From Shimia sp. R9_2 (GTDB taxonomy: Bacteria > Pseudomonadota > Alphaproteobacteria > Rhodobacterales > Rhodobacteraceae), in NCBI RefSeq assembly GCF_017743735.1, contig NZ_JAGHRO010000006.1, positions 186,001 to 250,000 on the forward strand: 64,000 nt of DNA. The letters are read 5' to 3'. The translations under genes and the position numbers were made by a program. The notes under the pieces were generated by a model, which was not told the origin of the DNA, did not search any database, and saw only the letters and a program-made list of their open reading frames with translations. Positions 27,499 through 35,865 of this stretch are shown here, piece by piece (position 1 is the stretch's first letter; the number at the start of each line of letters is the position of its first letter).

Positions 27499-28014
27499 CT
27501 AAAGGTCTGAATCGCGGGCCATCAGTTCGCGGGGAATGACGAAGTCCACAACATCCCCAGTCCCGTATTGCGCGTCTTTCCAGTCCTTTAGGTCAAAATG
27601 AAAGATCGTAGTCGCCGCCGTAGGATAGTCATGGAAGCGGGGATGGTCCGGATCTCTTGCTGCAAGCTGATCTGCAAAATAGGCGATGCCCGGATTGTGG
27701 CCGATCATAAGCACCGCAGGCTGACTGGCGGCGCGCAGGCTGTGCAGCATGGTGTCAGCGGGTGCGTGATAAAGCGCATCCAGATAGCTGACTTTCGGAT
27801 TGTTCGGCAGTGTGAGGCGATCCAGCGTTTCGCGGGTGCGCTCTGAACTGGAGCAGAGAACTTCCTGAGGCAGCAGGGCCTGCAGGGCCAACCATTTCCC
27901 CAGAGCATGGGCTGAGGCGCGCCCGCGCTTGTTGAGGGGGCGTGCGTGATCGGGCTGATTGAAGTCATCCCAGCTTGATTTGGCGTGGCGCATCAGGATC
28001 AGGGTACGGCTCAT
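27499..28014 (-). CDS. SixA-like histidine phosphatase
   Basis: A 171-aa histidine-phosphatase-superfamily protein. The catalytic motif LILMRHAKSS starts at residue 5, the second arginine lies in SERTRET, and the second histidine in MIGHNPGI. SixA acts on phosphohistidine of phosphotransfer domains; this protein could do so or act on another phospho-substrate. The ATG at 28014 overlaps the stop of the upstream Fe-S gene (ATGA), so the two share a transcript on the minus strand. Confidence 0.87.
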   Translation of the reverse strand: MSRTLILMRHAKSSWDDFNQPDHARPLNKRGRASAHALGKWLALQALLPQEVLCSSSERTRETLDRLTLPNNPKVSYLDALYHAPADTMLHSLRAASQPAVLMIGHNPGIAYFADQLAARDPDHPRFHDYPTAATTIFHFDLKDWKDAQYGTGDVVDFVIPRELMARDSDL

Positions 28015-28661
28015 GGGTGAAACGCTTTCATATGAAGGGCCGATTGGGCGTCTGTGCGAGAGGCTCCGGCGGAGACCGGGCAGGCGCGGCGGGCGTGACA
28101 GCCTTGTGACATGCAGCTCTGGCCCTCTGGGGTGTCGAGGTAGGCGTGGCAGGCAGTGACGTCGTAGGAGGCCCCAGCGGAGAGCGCACCCACAGGGCAG
28201 GCGGTGGTGCAAGGAGCGGCGCAAGCCGTGCAGGGGGAGGCAAGATCGGCGCTGGGGATCACAGGCTCTGTGTCAAAGAGCAGCGCGCCGCGAATGGAGA
28301 TCATCAAGCCAACCGTGTCATGCACCATCATGCCTACGGGGCTGAGGAAAAATCGGTTTGTCTTCAAGGCCCATGAAATGAAGGGCGGGTAGGGCGGCCC
28401 ATCTGACGGATAGGCGGTTGCGGCATCAAACTGATCCGCGAGCGTTCCGACGATGCGCTTGGACCATCGGTCGACAGGGTGTGCCTTGCCATCCAGACCT
28501 TCGCGAGAGGTGGCGAAGATGGGCCAGAACTCCGCGCCCGTGCCCAAGAGCACCACAGTTGCCGGATCACTGGCTGCGCCCGTCAGATTTCGGACATGCG
28601 CTGCGCCCATTGTGAGCAGGCCAGCCTTTTTCGCGGCTTTTTCAATCGCGCGGTAGCTCAT
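28011..28661 (-). CDS. Fe-S (ferredoxin-like) protein
   Basis: A 216-aa protein with a C-terminal cysteine cluster: CTACAAPCTTACPVGAL matches the first half of a double 4Fe-4S site, and later cysteines (SCMSQGCHARRACP) could complete another. The N-terminal 120 residues resemble no enzyme that I can name. Similar proteins occur in Rhodobacterales near argB. The start at 28661 (MSYRAIEKAAKKAGL) is a judgement, since no strong ribosome-binding site precedes it. Electron transfer is inferred from the clusters alone. Confidence 0.7.
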   Translation of the reverse strand: MSYRAIEKAAKKAGLLTMGAAHVRNLTGAASDPATVVLLGTGAEFWPIFATSREGLDGKAHPVDRWSKRIVGTLADQFDAATAYPSDGPPYPPFISWALKTNRFFLSPVGMMVHDTVGLMISIRGALLFDTEPVIPSADLASPCTACAAPCTTACPVGALSAGASYDVTACHAYLDTPEGQSCMSQGCHARRACPVSAGASRTDAQSALHMKAFHP

Positions 28662-28799
28662 GTGGCGGCGGGATTGGTGCGAGAGATGTTCAGCTTGTGC
28701 ATGACAATACCACAGGTTCGCGGCCGTTGCGCGGCTTTGCGCAAGGCGTTCGCTTCTGCTCAGAATGCACAGGCTGTCTGGTTGGCTCAAGCGGAGAAA

Positions 28800-28823
28800 T
28801 GGGGCGCGGTCATTTGCGCCCCA
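28800..28823 (-). terminator. Hairpin after argB
   Basis: TGGGGCGC and GCGCCCCA form a perfect 8-bp stem with an 8-base loop, just past the argB stop on the minus strand. The following T-run is weak. Confidence 0.6.
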
Positions 28824-28830
28824 ATCGGGT

Positions 28831-29694
28831 TTAATCCGCGCGGATAATGGAGCCTGCACCATGTTCGGTGAACAGCTCCAGCAGGCAAGCGTTGGGGGCG
28901 CGGCCATCCAGAATGACCGCAGCGCGCACGCCCAGATCAATGGCGGCCAGCGCTGTTTCGGTCTTGGGGATCATGCCGCCCGCGATCACGCCTTCAGCGA
29001 TAAGGTCGCGAATTTGTTGGGCTTTCAGCTCTGTCAGCACCTCGCCTTCGCCGTTTTTGACGCCTGCCACATCGGTGAGGAGCAGGAGGCGGTCTGCGGC
29101 GAGCGCGCCGGCGATGGCACCGGCGGCGGTGTCGCCGTTGACATTGAAAGTTTCGCCCTGACGTCCCACGCCCAGCGGCGCAATCACCGGGATGGTGTCA
29201 TTGGCAAAAAGTTCGTGCAAAATCGCGGGGTTCATCTCTGCCGGGGTGCCGACAAAGCCGAGATCCGCGTTGGTCTGATCGCAGATCATCAGGTTGGCGT
29301 CCTTGCCGGAAAGACCCACGGCCTTGCCGCCCTGACGGTTGATCGCAGAGACGATGCGTTTGTTCACCACACCGGAGAGGACCATCTCCACCACCTCGAC
29401 GGTGGCGACATCTGTGACCCGTTTGCCGTTCACAAATTCCGATTTGATTTCAAGCCGTTCCAGCATCGCATTGATCATCGGGCCGCCGCCGTGGACGACC
29501 ACCGGATTGATGCCGACCTGACGCATCAGAACCACGTCGCGGGCAAAGTCATCCATGGCCTCATCAGAGCCCATGGCGTGGCCGCCGAGCTTGATCACAA
29601 CCGTCGCCCCAGCATAGCGCTGAAGGTAAGGCAGAGCCTGGGAGAGTGTGCGGGCGGTGGCGATCCAATCGCGGTTCATATCTCGTGTCTTCAT
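28831..29694 (-). CDS. argB: N-acetylglutamate kinase
   Basis: A 287-aa amino-acid-kinase-fold enzyme that phosphorylates N-acetylglutamate, the second step of arginine synthesis. It has [11 protein letters not shown] near residue 32, [14 protein letters not shown] for substrate binding, and [16 protein letters not shown] in the ATP-binding part. The start at 29694 is preceded by AGAGGTCAGCGAAG. The gene stands alone among arg genes, as is common. Whether it is arginine-regulated cannot be seen here. Confidence 0.94.
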   Translation of the reverse strand: MKTRDMNRDWIATARTLSQALPYLQRYAGATVVIKLGGHAMGSDEAMDDFARDVVLMRQVGINPVVVHGGGPMINAMLERLEIKSEFVNGKRVTDVATVEVVEMVLSGVVNKRIVSAINRQGGKAVGLSGKDANLMICDQTNADLGFVGTPAEMNPAILHELFANDTIPVIAPLGVGRQGETFNVNGDTAAGAIAGALAADRLLLLTDVAGVKNGEGEVLTELKAQQIRDLIAEGVIAGGMIPKTETALAAIDLGVRAAVILDGRAPNACLLELFTEHGAGSIIRAD

Positions 29695-29897
29695 CTTCGC
29701 TGACCTCTTTGAAACAGCCTGTTAACGGCTATGAGCAAGGGTGCCAAGGCGAAATGGACGAGTTGGGTTCCGAATTGGCTAGAAAGTGCAAAATTAACCC
29801 GATTTGGCGCGTCGGTATTGCGTCTGTATCGCGGCTGTATTGCGGAGGTGCCCGTTTCGGAAGGGGGCAAAGCTTAACGCGCCCACAAATGCAGGGA

Positions 29898-30218
29898 TCA
29901 GCCGGTAACCAGCACCGGTGTGCTGTCGCTGTTGGCAACGGGAATCAGTTCCTTGACCAGTAGCTCTGAAACAATGCCGCGCAGCGTGACAAACGCGCGG
30001 TCGGCCTCTTCGCTGTTGATGTAGGCCTGATAGCATTCCCGGTTGGCCCAGACCTGATGCACGTGAAAATAATTCGGATCGTCTTTGCCCTGAAACACCG
30101 CATAGCGCAGCGCGCCGGGCATGCGTTGCACCTGATTGGCCAGCACAGAAATGGTCTCGCGGAAGTGGGAGGTGTCGTCGGTTGTGACAACAAAGGTGAG
30201 GAGGATTGTGACAGACAT
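29898..30218 (-). CDS. ABM-domain (antibiotic biosynthesis monooxygenase fold) protein
   Basis: A 106-aa dimeric alpha/beta-barrel-type protein. The fold is recognisable from VTILLTFVVTTDDTSHFRETI, followed by PGALRYAVFQGKDDPNYFHVHQVW, with the usual histidine pair. Family members include quinol and haem monooxygenases, but many have unknown roles. The ATG at 30218 follows GGAGGATTGTGAC read on the minus strand. The gap to argB, 29695-29897, holds no other feature that I can support. Confidence 0.75.
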   Translation of the reverse strand: MSVTILLTFVVTTDDTSHFRETISVLANQVQRMPGALRYAVFQGKDDPNYFHVHQVWANRECYQAYINSEEADRAFVTLRGIVSELLVKELIPVANSDSTPVLVTG

Positions 30219-30428
30219 CGTGGCGACGGATCGTTTCGTTGGCATTTGGTTCTGAGCCAGCGGAAGGTGCATCCGAAACATTAACGCTTCCCCAAAGGGA
30301 AAGGCTTTTTGATGCTGAAGCGCGTCAAAGTCGAACGTGTTTTAACGATTTCAGACAGGCTGTGTGGCAGGTCTCTGTCAGGCGCTTACCTGATGTGTCC
30401 TGTGACACGGGCAAGGGAGGGCAGGGGC

Positions 30429-30878
30429 TTATGTCTGCGGGCGCGGCTTGGCTGGAGCGTGCAGCTTGCGCAACGCCCATTTGAGATCGGCCTGCAGCGC
30501 CAGCATGTCACGCGCAGCGGTCTCGTCTTTGCGGCCGATCAGAACGTAATCCCAGCCGGGTTTGCCAAAAGCTGGCAGCACCGCGCGGGCGACTTCGCGC
30601 ATCCGGCGCTTGGCGCGGTTGCGGGCAACCGCATTGCCGACTTTTTTGGAGCAGGTGTAGCCGACGCGGATCACCGCCGGATCAGCGTCTTCCGACTCGC
30701 GGCGCTTGCGGGCCTGAATCATCATCGCCTTGGTGCCCTGTTTGCGGGCGCGGGCGGCGGCGAGAAACTCGCTTCGTTTTTTTAGAACCAGCAAGGCTTC
30801 CTGCGCGCAAAGAGAAACCGCCGGAGACGTCATCCCGTGGTTGGCAGGGCCTTCCGTGGGGGTCTCCGGCGGTGTCAT
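30429..30878 (-). CDS. rnpA: Ribonuclease P protein component
   Basis: A 149-aa basic protein that binds the RNase P RNA and aids 5' maturation of tRNAs. The signature RNRAKRRMREVAR lies near residue 95, with LKKRSEFLAAAR before it and VLIGRKDETAARD after it. A second ATG at 30833 would give 134 aa; neither start has a strong ribosome-binding site. It follows rpmH on the minus strand with a 37-base gap, the usual rpmH-rnpA order. Confidence 0.93.
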   Translation of the reverse strand: MTPPETPTEGPANHGMTSPAVSLCAQEALLVLKKRSEFLAAARARKQGTKAMMIQARKRRESEDADPAVIRVGYTCSKKVGNAVARNRAKRRMREVARAVLPAFGKPGWDYVLIGRKDETAARDMLALQADLKWALRKLHAPAKPRPQT

Positions 30879-30915
30879 TTTGTTTGAACGATCCGTATAA
30901 ACGGTGTCGGTGAGC

Positions 30916-31050
30916 TTATGCGCTCAGCGACTTACGACCGCGTGCGCGGCGTGCGTTCAGGATTTTGCGGCCAGCTTTGGTGGCCATGCGCGCACGGAAG
31001 CCGTGGCGGCGTTTACGAACCAGGTTCGAAGGTTGGTAGGTGCGTTTCAT
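30916..31050 (-). CDS. rpmH: 50S ribosomal protein L34
   Basis: A 44-aa protein read on the minus strand: [18 protein letters not shown], then [19 protein letters not shown], ending SLSA. Sequence and length match bacterial L34 exactly. GGAGCG precedes the ATG. It is transcribed with rnpA. The gap to the next gene, 31051-31344, shows no other gene. Confidence 0.97.
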
Positions 31051-31344
31051 CGCTCCGTCTCCGTTACAAAGTGTGGAGGCGCCGGCAAGTCGATCAAGCG
31101 ATAGATTCGCGGAGCCTGTCTATTCGAAGCCCGGTCTTTAGACGGGCCTGCGAGATAAGTCAAACGCCTGATCGCGGATTTGCTACAAAAACACAAGCCC
31201 CGAAGGCCGATATGCGCACAGAATGTTTCAGAACTGCGGAAAGGGGCGGATTTCATCACGAAACCGTGCGACTGTGATCAACCCGCCGTGAACCCTCTGT
31301 TGTTTAGAAGGGGACTGTCTCATTTTGAGGAAAAGAGACAGACT

Positions 31345-32124
31345 GTGACCAAGGGTAACGACCAAAAGATGGCAGATCTAACGGATGGCGCGGGCCAGAC
31401 CGAACGCGCTGAGGCAAAATCAAAGTGGGCACGGCTGGTGCCTTTGGCGGTGATCCTCTGTGTCGCAGTGGGCGGCGCTTATGCATTGGGGGACTACCTG
31501 AGCTTTGAAACCCTGCGCGACAATCGCGAGACGCTGATTGCCTACCGGGATCAGCATTACTGGGCGGCTGTGGCGGTGTTCATGATCCTTTATGTGATCA
31601 TCGCGGGCTTTTCCCTGCCTGGCGCAACGATTGCCACGCTCACAGGCGGCTTTCTGTTTGGCACTTTTCCGGGTGTGCTGTTCAACGTGGGCGCGGCCAC
31701 CATGGGGGCGACGGTTGTGTTTCTGGCAGCCAAGTTTGGCCTCGGGGAGCGCCTGTCGGCCAAGATGGACAGCTCTGAGGGGCGGATCAAAGCCCTGAAA
31801 GACGGGATTGATGAGAATCAGTGGACCATGCTGTTTCTGATCCGTCTGGTGCCGGTGGTGCCTTTCTTTGTGGCAAATCTGATCCCTGCGTTGGTGGGTG
31901 TGCCGCTGTGGCGTTACGTCGTCTCCACTTTCATTGGCATCATCCCCGGTGGTCTGGTCTATACCTCGGTGGGGGCGGGCCTTGGCGAGGTCTTTGCCCG
32001 CGGTGAGACACCCAATCTTGGCATCATCTTTGAGCCGCATGTGCTCTTGCCGATGCTGGGGCTGGCGGCACTGTCGTTGCTGCCTGCGGTGATCAAGCGT
32101 ATTCGGGGCCGGGAGACAGTATAA
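31345..32124 (+). CDS. TVP38/TMEM64-family (DedA-like) membrane protein
   Basis: A 259-aa inner-membrane protein of the TVP38/TMEM64 (SNARE-associated/VTT) family. After a charged N-terminus come a membrane helix (LVPLAVILCVAVGGAYALG) and the family core: LPGATIATLTGGFLFGTFPG, a reentrant region, and RLVPVVPFFVANLIPALVGV. Related proteins are lipid scramblases or transporters; the role here is unknown. GTG at 31345 is chosen, although ATG at 31369 is possible. The stop overlaps the ATG of the flavoprotein gene (TAATG). Confidence 0.85.
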   Translation: MTKGNDQKMADLTDGAGQTERAEAKSKWARLVPLAVILCVAVGGAYALGDYLSFETLRDNRETLIAYRDQHYWAAVAVFMILYVIIAGFSLPGATIATLTGGFLFGTFPGVLFNVGAATMGATVVFLAAKFGLGERLSAKMDSSEGRIKALKDGIDENQWTMLFLIRLVPVVPFFVANLIPALVGVPLWRYVVSTFIGIIPGGLVYTSVGAGLGEVFARGETPNLGIIFEPHVLLPMLGLAALSLLPAVIKRIRGRETV

Positions 32125-33542
32125 TGCAAGACATCAAGACGGATGTGCTGGTCATTGGCGCCGGCTCTGGAGGGCTGTCTGTGGCAGCCGGGGCGGCGCA
32201 GATGGGCGCGGATGTGACCCTGCTTGAGGGGCACGAAATGGGCGGGGACTGCCTGAACTTTGGCTGTGTTCCCAGCAAGGCGCTGATTGCCAGCGGTAAG
32301 GCGGCTCACGGGCAGGCGCACAGCAGCATCTATGGCGTGGCTGATCAGGTGCCGCAGGTGGATTACGCCGCGGCTAAAGCCCATGTGAAAGATGTGATTG
32401 CCCAGATTGCGCCGGTGGACAGTCAGGAACGCTTTGAAGGCTTTGGGGTGCGGGTGATCCGCGAATATGGCCGCTTTGTCAGCCCGAAGGTGGTTGAGGC
32501 CGGAGATCACCGCATCACCGCGCGCCGCGTCGTGATTGCCACCGGATCCAGCCCGCTGGTGCCGCCGATCCCGGGGCTGGATTCTGTGCCTTACCTGACC
32601 AATGAGACGCTGTTTGACCTGACCGAAACGCCGGAGCATCTGCTGATCATTGGCGGGGGCCCCATCGGCATGGAGATGGCGCAGGCGCATCAGCGGCTCG
32701 GCATCAAGGTGACGGTGATTGAGGGCGCCAAGGCGTTGGGTCGGGATGATCCGGAGATGGCAGCGATAGTCTTGGATAACCTGCGCAGCGAAGGGCTTGA
32801 GATCGCCGAAGACGCCATGGCCAAGCAGATCAGCGGACAGGCGGGTGCCATCACCGTGGAAACTCAGGACGGGCGCAGCTTTACCGGCTCGCATCTTCTG
32901 GTGGCCGTGGGGCGCAAGGCCAATGTCGACAAGCTGAACCTCGCGACGGCGGGGATTGAGACCACCAAGACCGGCATCAAGGTGGACGACAGCATGAAAA
33001 CCACCAACCGCAAGGTCTATGCGATTGGCGATGTGGCGGGTGGCGCGCAGTTCACCCATGTGGCGGGCTATCATGCGGGTGTCATCATTCGCTCCGCGCT
33101 GTTCGGGCTGCCAGCGAAGGCGCGCACGGATCACATCCCTTATGCGACCTACACCGACCCGGAACTGGCGCAGATCGGCCCCACCGAGGCGGAGGCGCGC
33201 AAGATTTATGGCGACAAGCTGACCGTGGCGCGGTTCGAGATTGAGCACAACGACCGGCTGATTGCGGAGCGCAAGGCCAAGGGGCTGATAAAAGCGATGG
33301 TCGTGAAAGGCCGCCCCGTGGGGGTGTCGATTGCAGGCCCGCAGGCGGGCGAGCTTATCAACCTATGGGCGCTGGTGATCGCCAATAAGCTCAAGATGAG
33401 CGCCGTTGCGGGCATGGTTGCGCCCTATCCAACGGTGGGAGAAATCAACAAGCGTGTCGCAGGGGCCTATTTCTCTCCGCAACTGTTTGATAATCCTAAG
33501 GTCAAACGGGTGGTCGGCTTCGTACAGCGCTGGCTGCCATAA
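32124..33542 (+). CDS. FAD/NAD(P) disulfide oxidoreductase, mercuric-reductase-like
   Basis: A 472-aa class I pyridine-nucleotide disulfide oxidoreductase. FAD binds at VLVIGAGSGGLSVAAG near residue 9, the redox-active disulfide is in GGDCLNFGCVPSKAL near residue 45, the NAD(P) site is LLIIGGGPIGMEMAQ, and the second FAD site is VYAIGDVAGGAQFTHVA. It lacks the N-terminal metal-binding domain and C-terminal cysteine pair of MerA, so mercury reduction is unlikely. Its pairing with a TVP38 gene recurs in proteobacteria; the substrate is unknown. Confidence 0.87.
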   Translation: MQDIKTDVLVIGAGSGGLSVAAGAAQMGADVTLLEGHEMGGDCLNFGCVPSKALIASGKAAHGQAHSSIYGVADQVPQVDYAAAKAHVKDVIAQIAPVDSQERFEGFGVRVIREYGRFVSPKVVEAGDHRITARRVVIATGSSPLVPPIPGLDSVPYLTNETLFDLTETPEHLLIIGGGPIGMEMAQAHQRLGIKVTVIEGAKALGRDDPEMAAIVLDNLRSEGLEIAEDAMAKQISGQAGAITVETQDGRSFTGSHLLVAVGRKANVDKLNLATAGIETTKTGIKVDDSMKTTNRKVYAIGDVAGGAQFTHVAGYHAGVIIRSALFGLPAKARTDHIPYATYTDPELAQIGPTEAEARKIYGDKLTVARFEIEHNDRLIAERKAKGLIKAMVVKGRPVGVSIAGPQAGELINLWALVIANKLKMSAVAGMVAPYPTVGEINKRVAGAYFSPQLFDNPKVKRVVGFVQRWLP

Positions 33543-33558
33543 CAAAGGGCGGACGCGC

Positions 33559-34947
33559 ATGCTCAATTCGCTTTCAGGTCGGTTCCTGATCCTCACGGTC
33601 ATCTTTGTGATGCTGGCCGAGGTCTTGATCTTTGTCCCTTCGGTTGCGCGGTATCGCGAGGATTACCTGCTGCTGCGTCTGGAGCGGGCACAGATTGCCT
33701 CGCTCGCGCTGCTGGCGGATGACATGATCGATATGGATCTGGAAGACGAGCTGCTCAAAAACGCCGGCGTCTACAACGTGGTGCTGCGGCGCGATGAGAT
33801 GCGGCAGCTGATTCTCAGCTCTCCTATCCCTGAACCGATCAACGACACCTATGACATGCGCGGCGCCTCGGCCGGGGTTCTGATCAAAGACGCGATGATG
33901 CAGCTTCTGGACCGCAGCGAGCGGGTGATCCGTGTGATCGGCGCGCCGGTGCAGGATGCGGGGCTGCTGATTGAGGTTACCATGGGCACGCAGGACCTGC
34001 GCGCTTCGATGATTGACTACGGGCTGCGGGTTCTGGCGCTTTCGGCGGTGATCTCGATCATGACGGCGTTTCTGCTCTTCCTTGCGGTGCGCGCGATTCT
34101 GGTGCGCCCGATCGAAGGTGTGGTGCGCTATATGCAGACCTATGCCGCAGCGCCGGAAGATGCGCGCAGCGTGATCACGCCCAAGTCCGGCGTCACCGAG
34201 CTGCGCGAAGCCGAAGAAGCGCTGCACACGCTGCAGACCGAGCTGACCTCTGCCCTGCGCCAGAAAGAGCGTCTGGCCCAGCTGGGCGGTGCGGTGGCCA
34301 AGGTGAGCCACGATTTGCGCAATATCCTGACCTCCGCCCAGCTCTTCACCGACCGGATTGAAAGCAGCGAAGACCCGCTGGTGGCGCGGATGGCCCCCAA
34401 GCTGGTGAACTCCATCACCCGCGCGGTGCACCTGTGTGAAAGCACGCTGGCCTTTGGCAAGGCGGAAGAACCCGCGCCGACGCTGACCCGGTTTTCCCCC
34501 AGCGAGCTGGTGGCCGATGTGATTGCCAGCGAGCGGCTTGCGGTGGGCGAGTTTGATCTGAGCTTTGCCGAGGACATTCCCGCGGGGCTGATGATGCGCG
34601 CGGATCCCGAACAGCTCTTTCGCGTGATTTCCAACCTCGTGCGCAACGCCCGTCAGGCGATTGTGGCCAGTGGCCAGCCCGGGGAGATCGCGATCTCGGC
34701 TTGGGAAACCGATGAGGCCTGGATGATTTCGGTGCGCGACACCGGGCCGGGCCTGCCCGCCAAAGCGCAGGAGCATCTGTTCACGCCGTTTCAGGGCGGG
34801 ATTCGCAAAGGCGGCACCGGGCTTGGGCTGGCAATTTCAGCTGAGCTGATCCGCGGGCATGGCGGACAGCTGCAATTGGCGGCCACCGGAGACACCGGAA
34901 CCACCTTTGGCATCACCCTTCCGAAAGGAGATTTGGGGGCGAGCTGA
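33559..34947 (+). CDS. Membrane sensor histidine kinase
   Basis: A 462-aa two-component kinase. A first membrane helix (residues 10-28), a periplasmic sensor of about 125 residues, and a second helix (about 158-178) precede a HAMP-like linker and the dimerisation domain with the phospho-accepting histidine H251 in KVSHDLRN. The ATP-binding domain has the N box NLVRNARQA, G1 DTGPGLP and G2 GGTGLGLAIS. No response regulator lies beside it, so the partner is elsewhere. The ATG at 33559 begins 16 bases after the preceding gene. Confidence 0.88.
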   Translation: MLNSLSGRFLILTVIFVMLAEVLIFVPSVARYREDYLLLRLERAQIASLALLADDMIDMDLEDELLKNAGVYNVVLRRDEMRQLILSSPIPEPINDTYDMRGASAGVLIKDAMMQLLDRSERVIRVIGAPVQDAGLLIEVTMGTQDLRASMIDYGLRVLALSAVISIMTAFLLFLAVRAILVRPIEGVVRYMQTYAAAPEDARSVITPKSGVTELREAEEALHTLQTELTSALRQKERLAQLGGAVAKVSHDLRNILTSAQLFTDRIESSEDPLVARMAPKLVNSITRAVHLCESTLAFGKAEEPAPTLTRFSPSELVADVIASERLAVGEFDLSFAEDIPAGLMMRADPEQLFRVISNLVRNARQAIVASGQPGEIAISAWETDEAWMISVRDTGPGLPAKAQEHLFTPFQGGIRKGGTGLGLAISAELIRGHGGQLQLAATGDTGTTFGITLPKGDLGAS

Positions 34948-35006
34948 CTTTTTTGGCTTTTTACCCTTGCGCTCCCGCGCGCAAGGTTCTAACTCCCCCA
35001 CACCGC

Positions 35007-35083
35007 GCTCTGGTAGCTCAGCTGGATAGAGTACTTGACTACGAATCAAGGGGTCGGGGGTTCGAATCCTCCCCAGAGCGCCA
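35007..35083 (+). tRNA. tRNA-Arg (anticodon ACG)
   Basis: A 77-base cloverleaf with acceptor stem GCTCTGG/CCAGAGC, discriminator G and encoded CCA, T8-A9, D arm GCTC/GAGT, anticodon arm CTTGA-CTACGAA-TCAAG with ACG, and T arm GGGGG-TTCGAAT-CCTCC with one G-T pair. Five T follow as a terminator. The Tn7-like element starts 12 bases after the CCA end, so this gene is the likely attachment landmark. Confidence 0.95.
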
Positions 35084-35089
35084 TTTTTC

Positions 35090-35094
35090 AAATG
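35090..35094. repeat. Target-site duplication, left copy
   Basis: AAATG directly before the terminal TGT of the transposon. It is identical to 60205-60209 after the terminal ACA. A 5-bp duplication is the length made by Tn7- and Tn5053-type transposases. Confidence 0.9.
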
Positions 35095-35121
35095 TGTGAG
35101 GCGACACATAGTTCTGCCATT
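35095..35121 (+). repeat. Left terminal inverted repeat of the Tn7-like element
   Basis: TGTGAGGCGACACATAG followed by TTCTGCCATT. The inverse of the right end (60178-60204) matches at 25 of 27 positions. Further inward, GCGACA with CCATT recurs at 35123-35141 and a looser version at 35194-35211, which are plausible additional transposase-binding sites. Confidence 0.92.
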
Positions 35122-35865
35122 TGCGACAGAACCTTTCCATTCTCATTGCTCGATGTTGAACCCCACACGACTTTGACCTTTGCGTCATAAACTGACGCAA
35201 CATCTCCATTTTGCTCCCGCAGGCTGTTTCGATTGATCTGACTTCCCTTTTCGGAAAATCAGGGCTGATTTGCAGGTTCAGTCGGCGAAGCCGCCTGGTC
35301 CTGCTGATCTGCCACGTGGCGAACGCGGATGGGGGCGAGGCAATGCTATTCGACAAAAGTGGTGCGGCCCGCAGCGCAGAGCGCGAGGACACGGTTTTGT
35401 CTAATAGGGTTGCCCGAGGGGGAAGGCAGCGTCTTCCCCCTGGCGGCCAGGGGCGTTTGGCTCGTCCAAATCCCGCTGGCCCAACAAACAAGAGCGGCGG
35501 GGCCATAAGCCCCGACTCCATAGCGGGCATTCGATTTTAAAGATTGAAATCACAGGAGGCGGGATTTTCCGATCATTCTCCGCAGTTGCAAAAGACGCAA
35601 AAAATCGACCGTCTCAGTCCCGAAGGGCGGAAACCGGAAGTTCGCTGCAGGTCCGAGTTGAGACGTGGTACTAGCTGAAAGCAGACCTTCTCCAATTGAG
35701 AGAACTTTAGGTCCAATCCAGGAAACTTTGCGAAGTACTAAAAGGTCATGGTTTGTAGGTGTGATTTTTCTAATTGCTAAGATGGGCAGCTCTTGTTCTC
35801 CAAATGTTCTCTCGCTAAAATTCTGTATGGCGTCCAAGTGACATTCGAGCAGAGTTGGATTCGCA
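35122..35865. other. Left-end region of the transposon without a supported gene
   Basis: After the terminal repeat and probable transposase-binding repeats, no convincing gene is seen. A perfect 8-bp hairpin, GGGGGAAG and CTTCCCCC, lies at 35418-35440 in a GC-rich patch (about 35300-35520) that looks like host DNA rather than the AT-richer cargo. A 95-codon minus-strand frame ends at 35550, but its composition does not support coding. Confidence 0.5.

Noticed and set aside
28765-29703. Plus-strand open frame of 312 codons over argB
   Set aside because: Antisense to a clear argB gene.
32124-33542. Mercury resistance (merA)
   Set aside because: No N-terminal metal-binding domain, no C-terminal cysteine pair and no other mer genes nearby.
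35211-35540. 109-codon plus-strand frame after the transposon left end
   Set aside because: Covers the hairpin patch, lacks a ribosome-binding site and looks non-coding.
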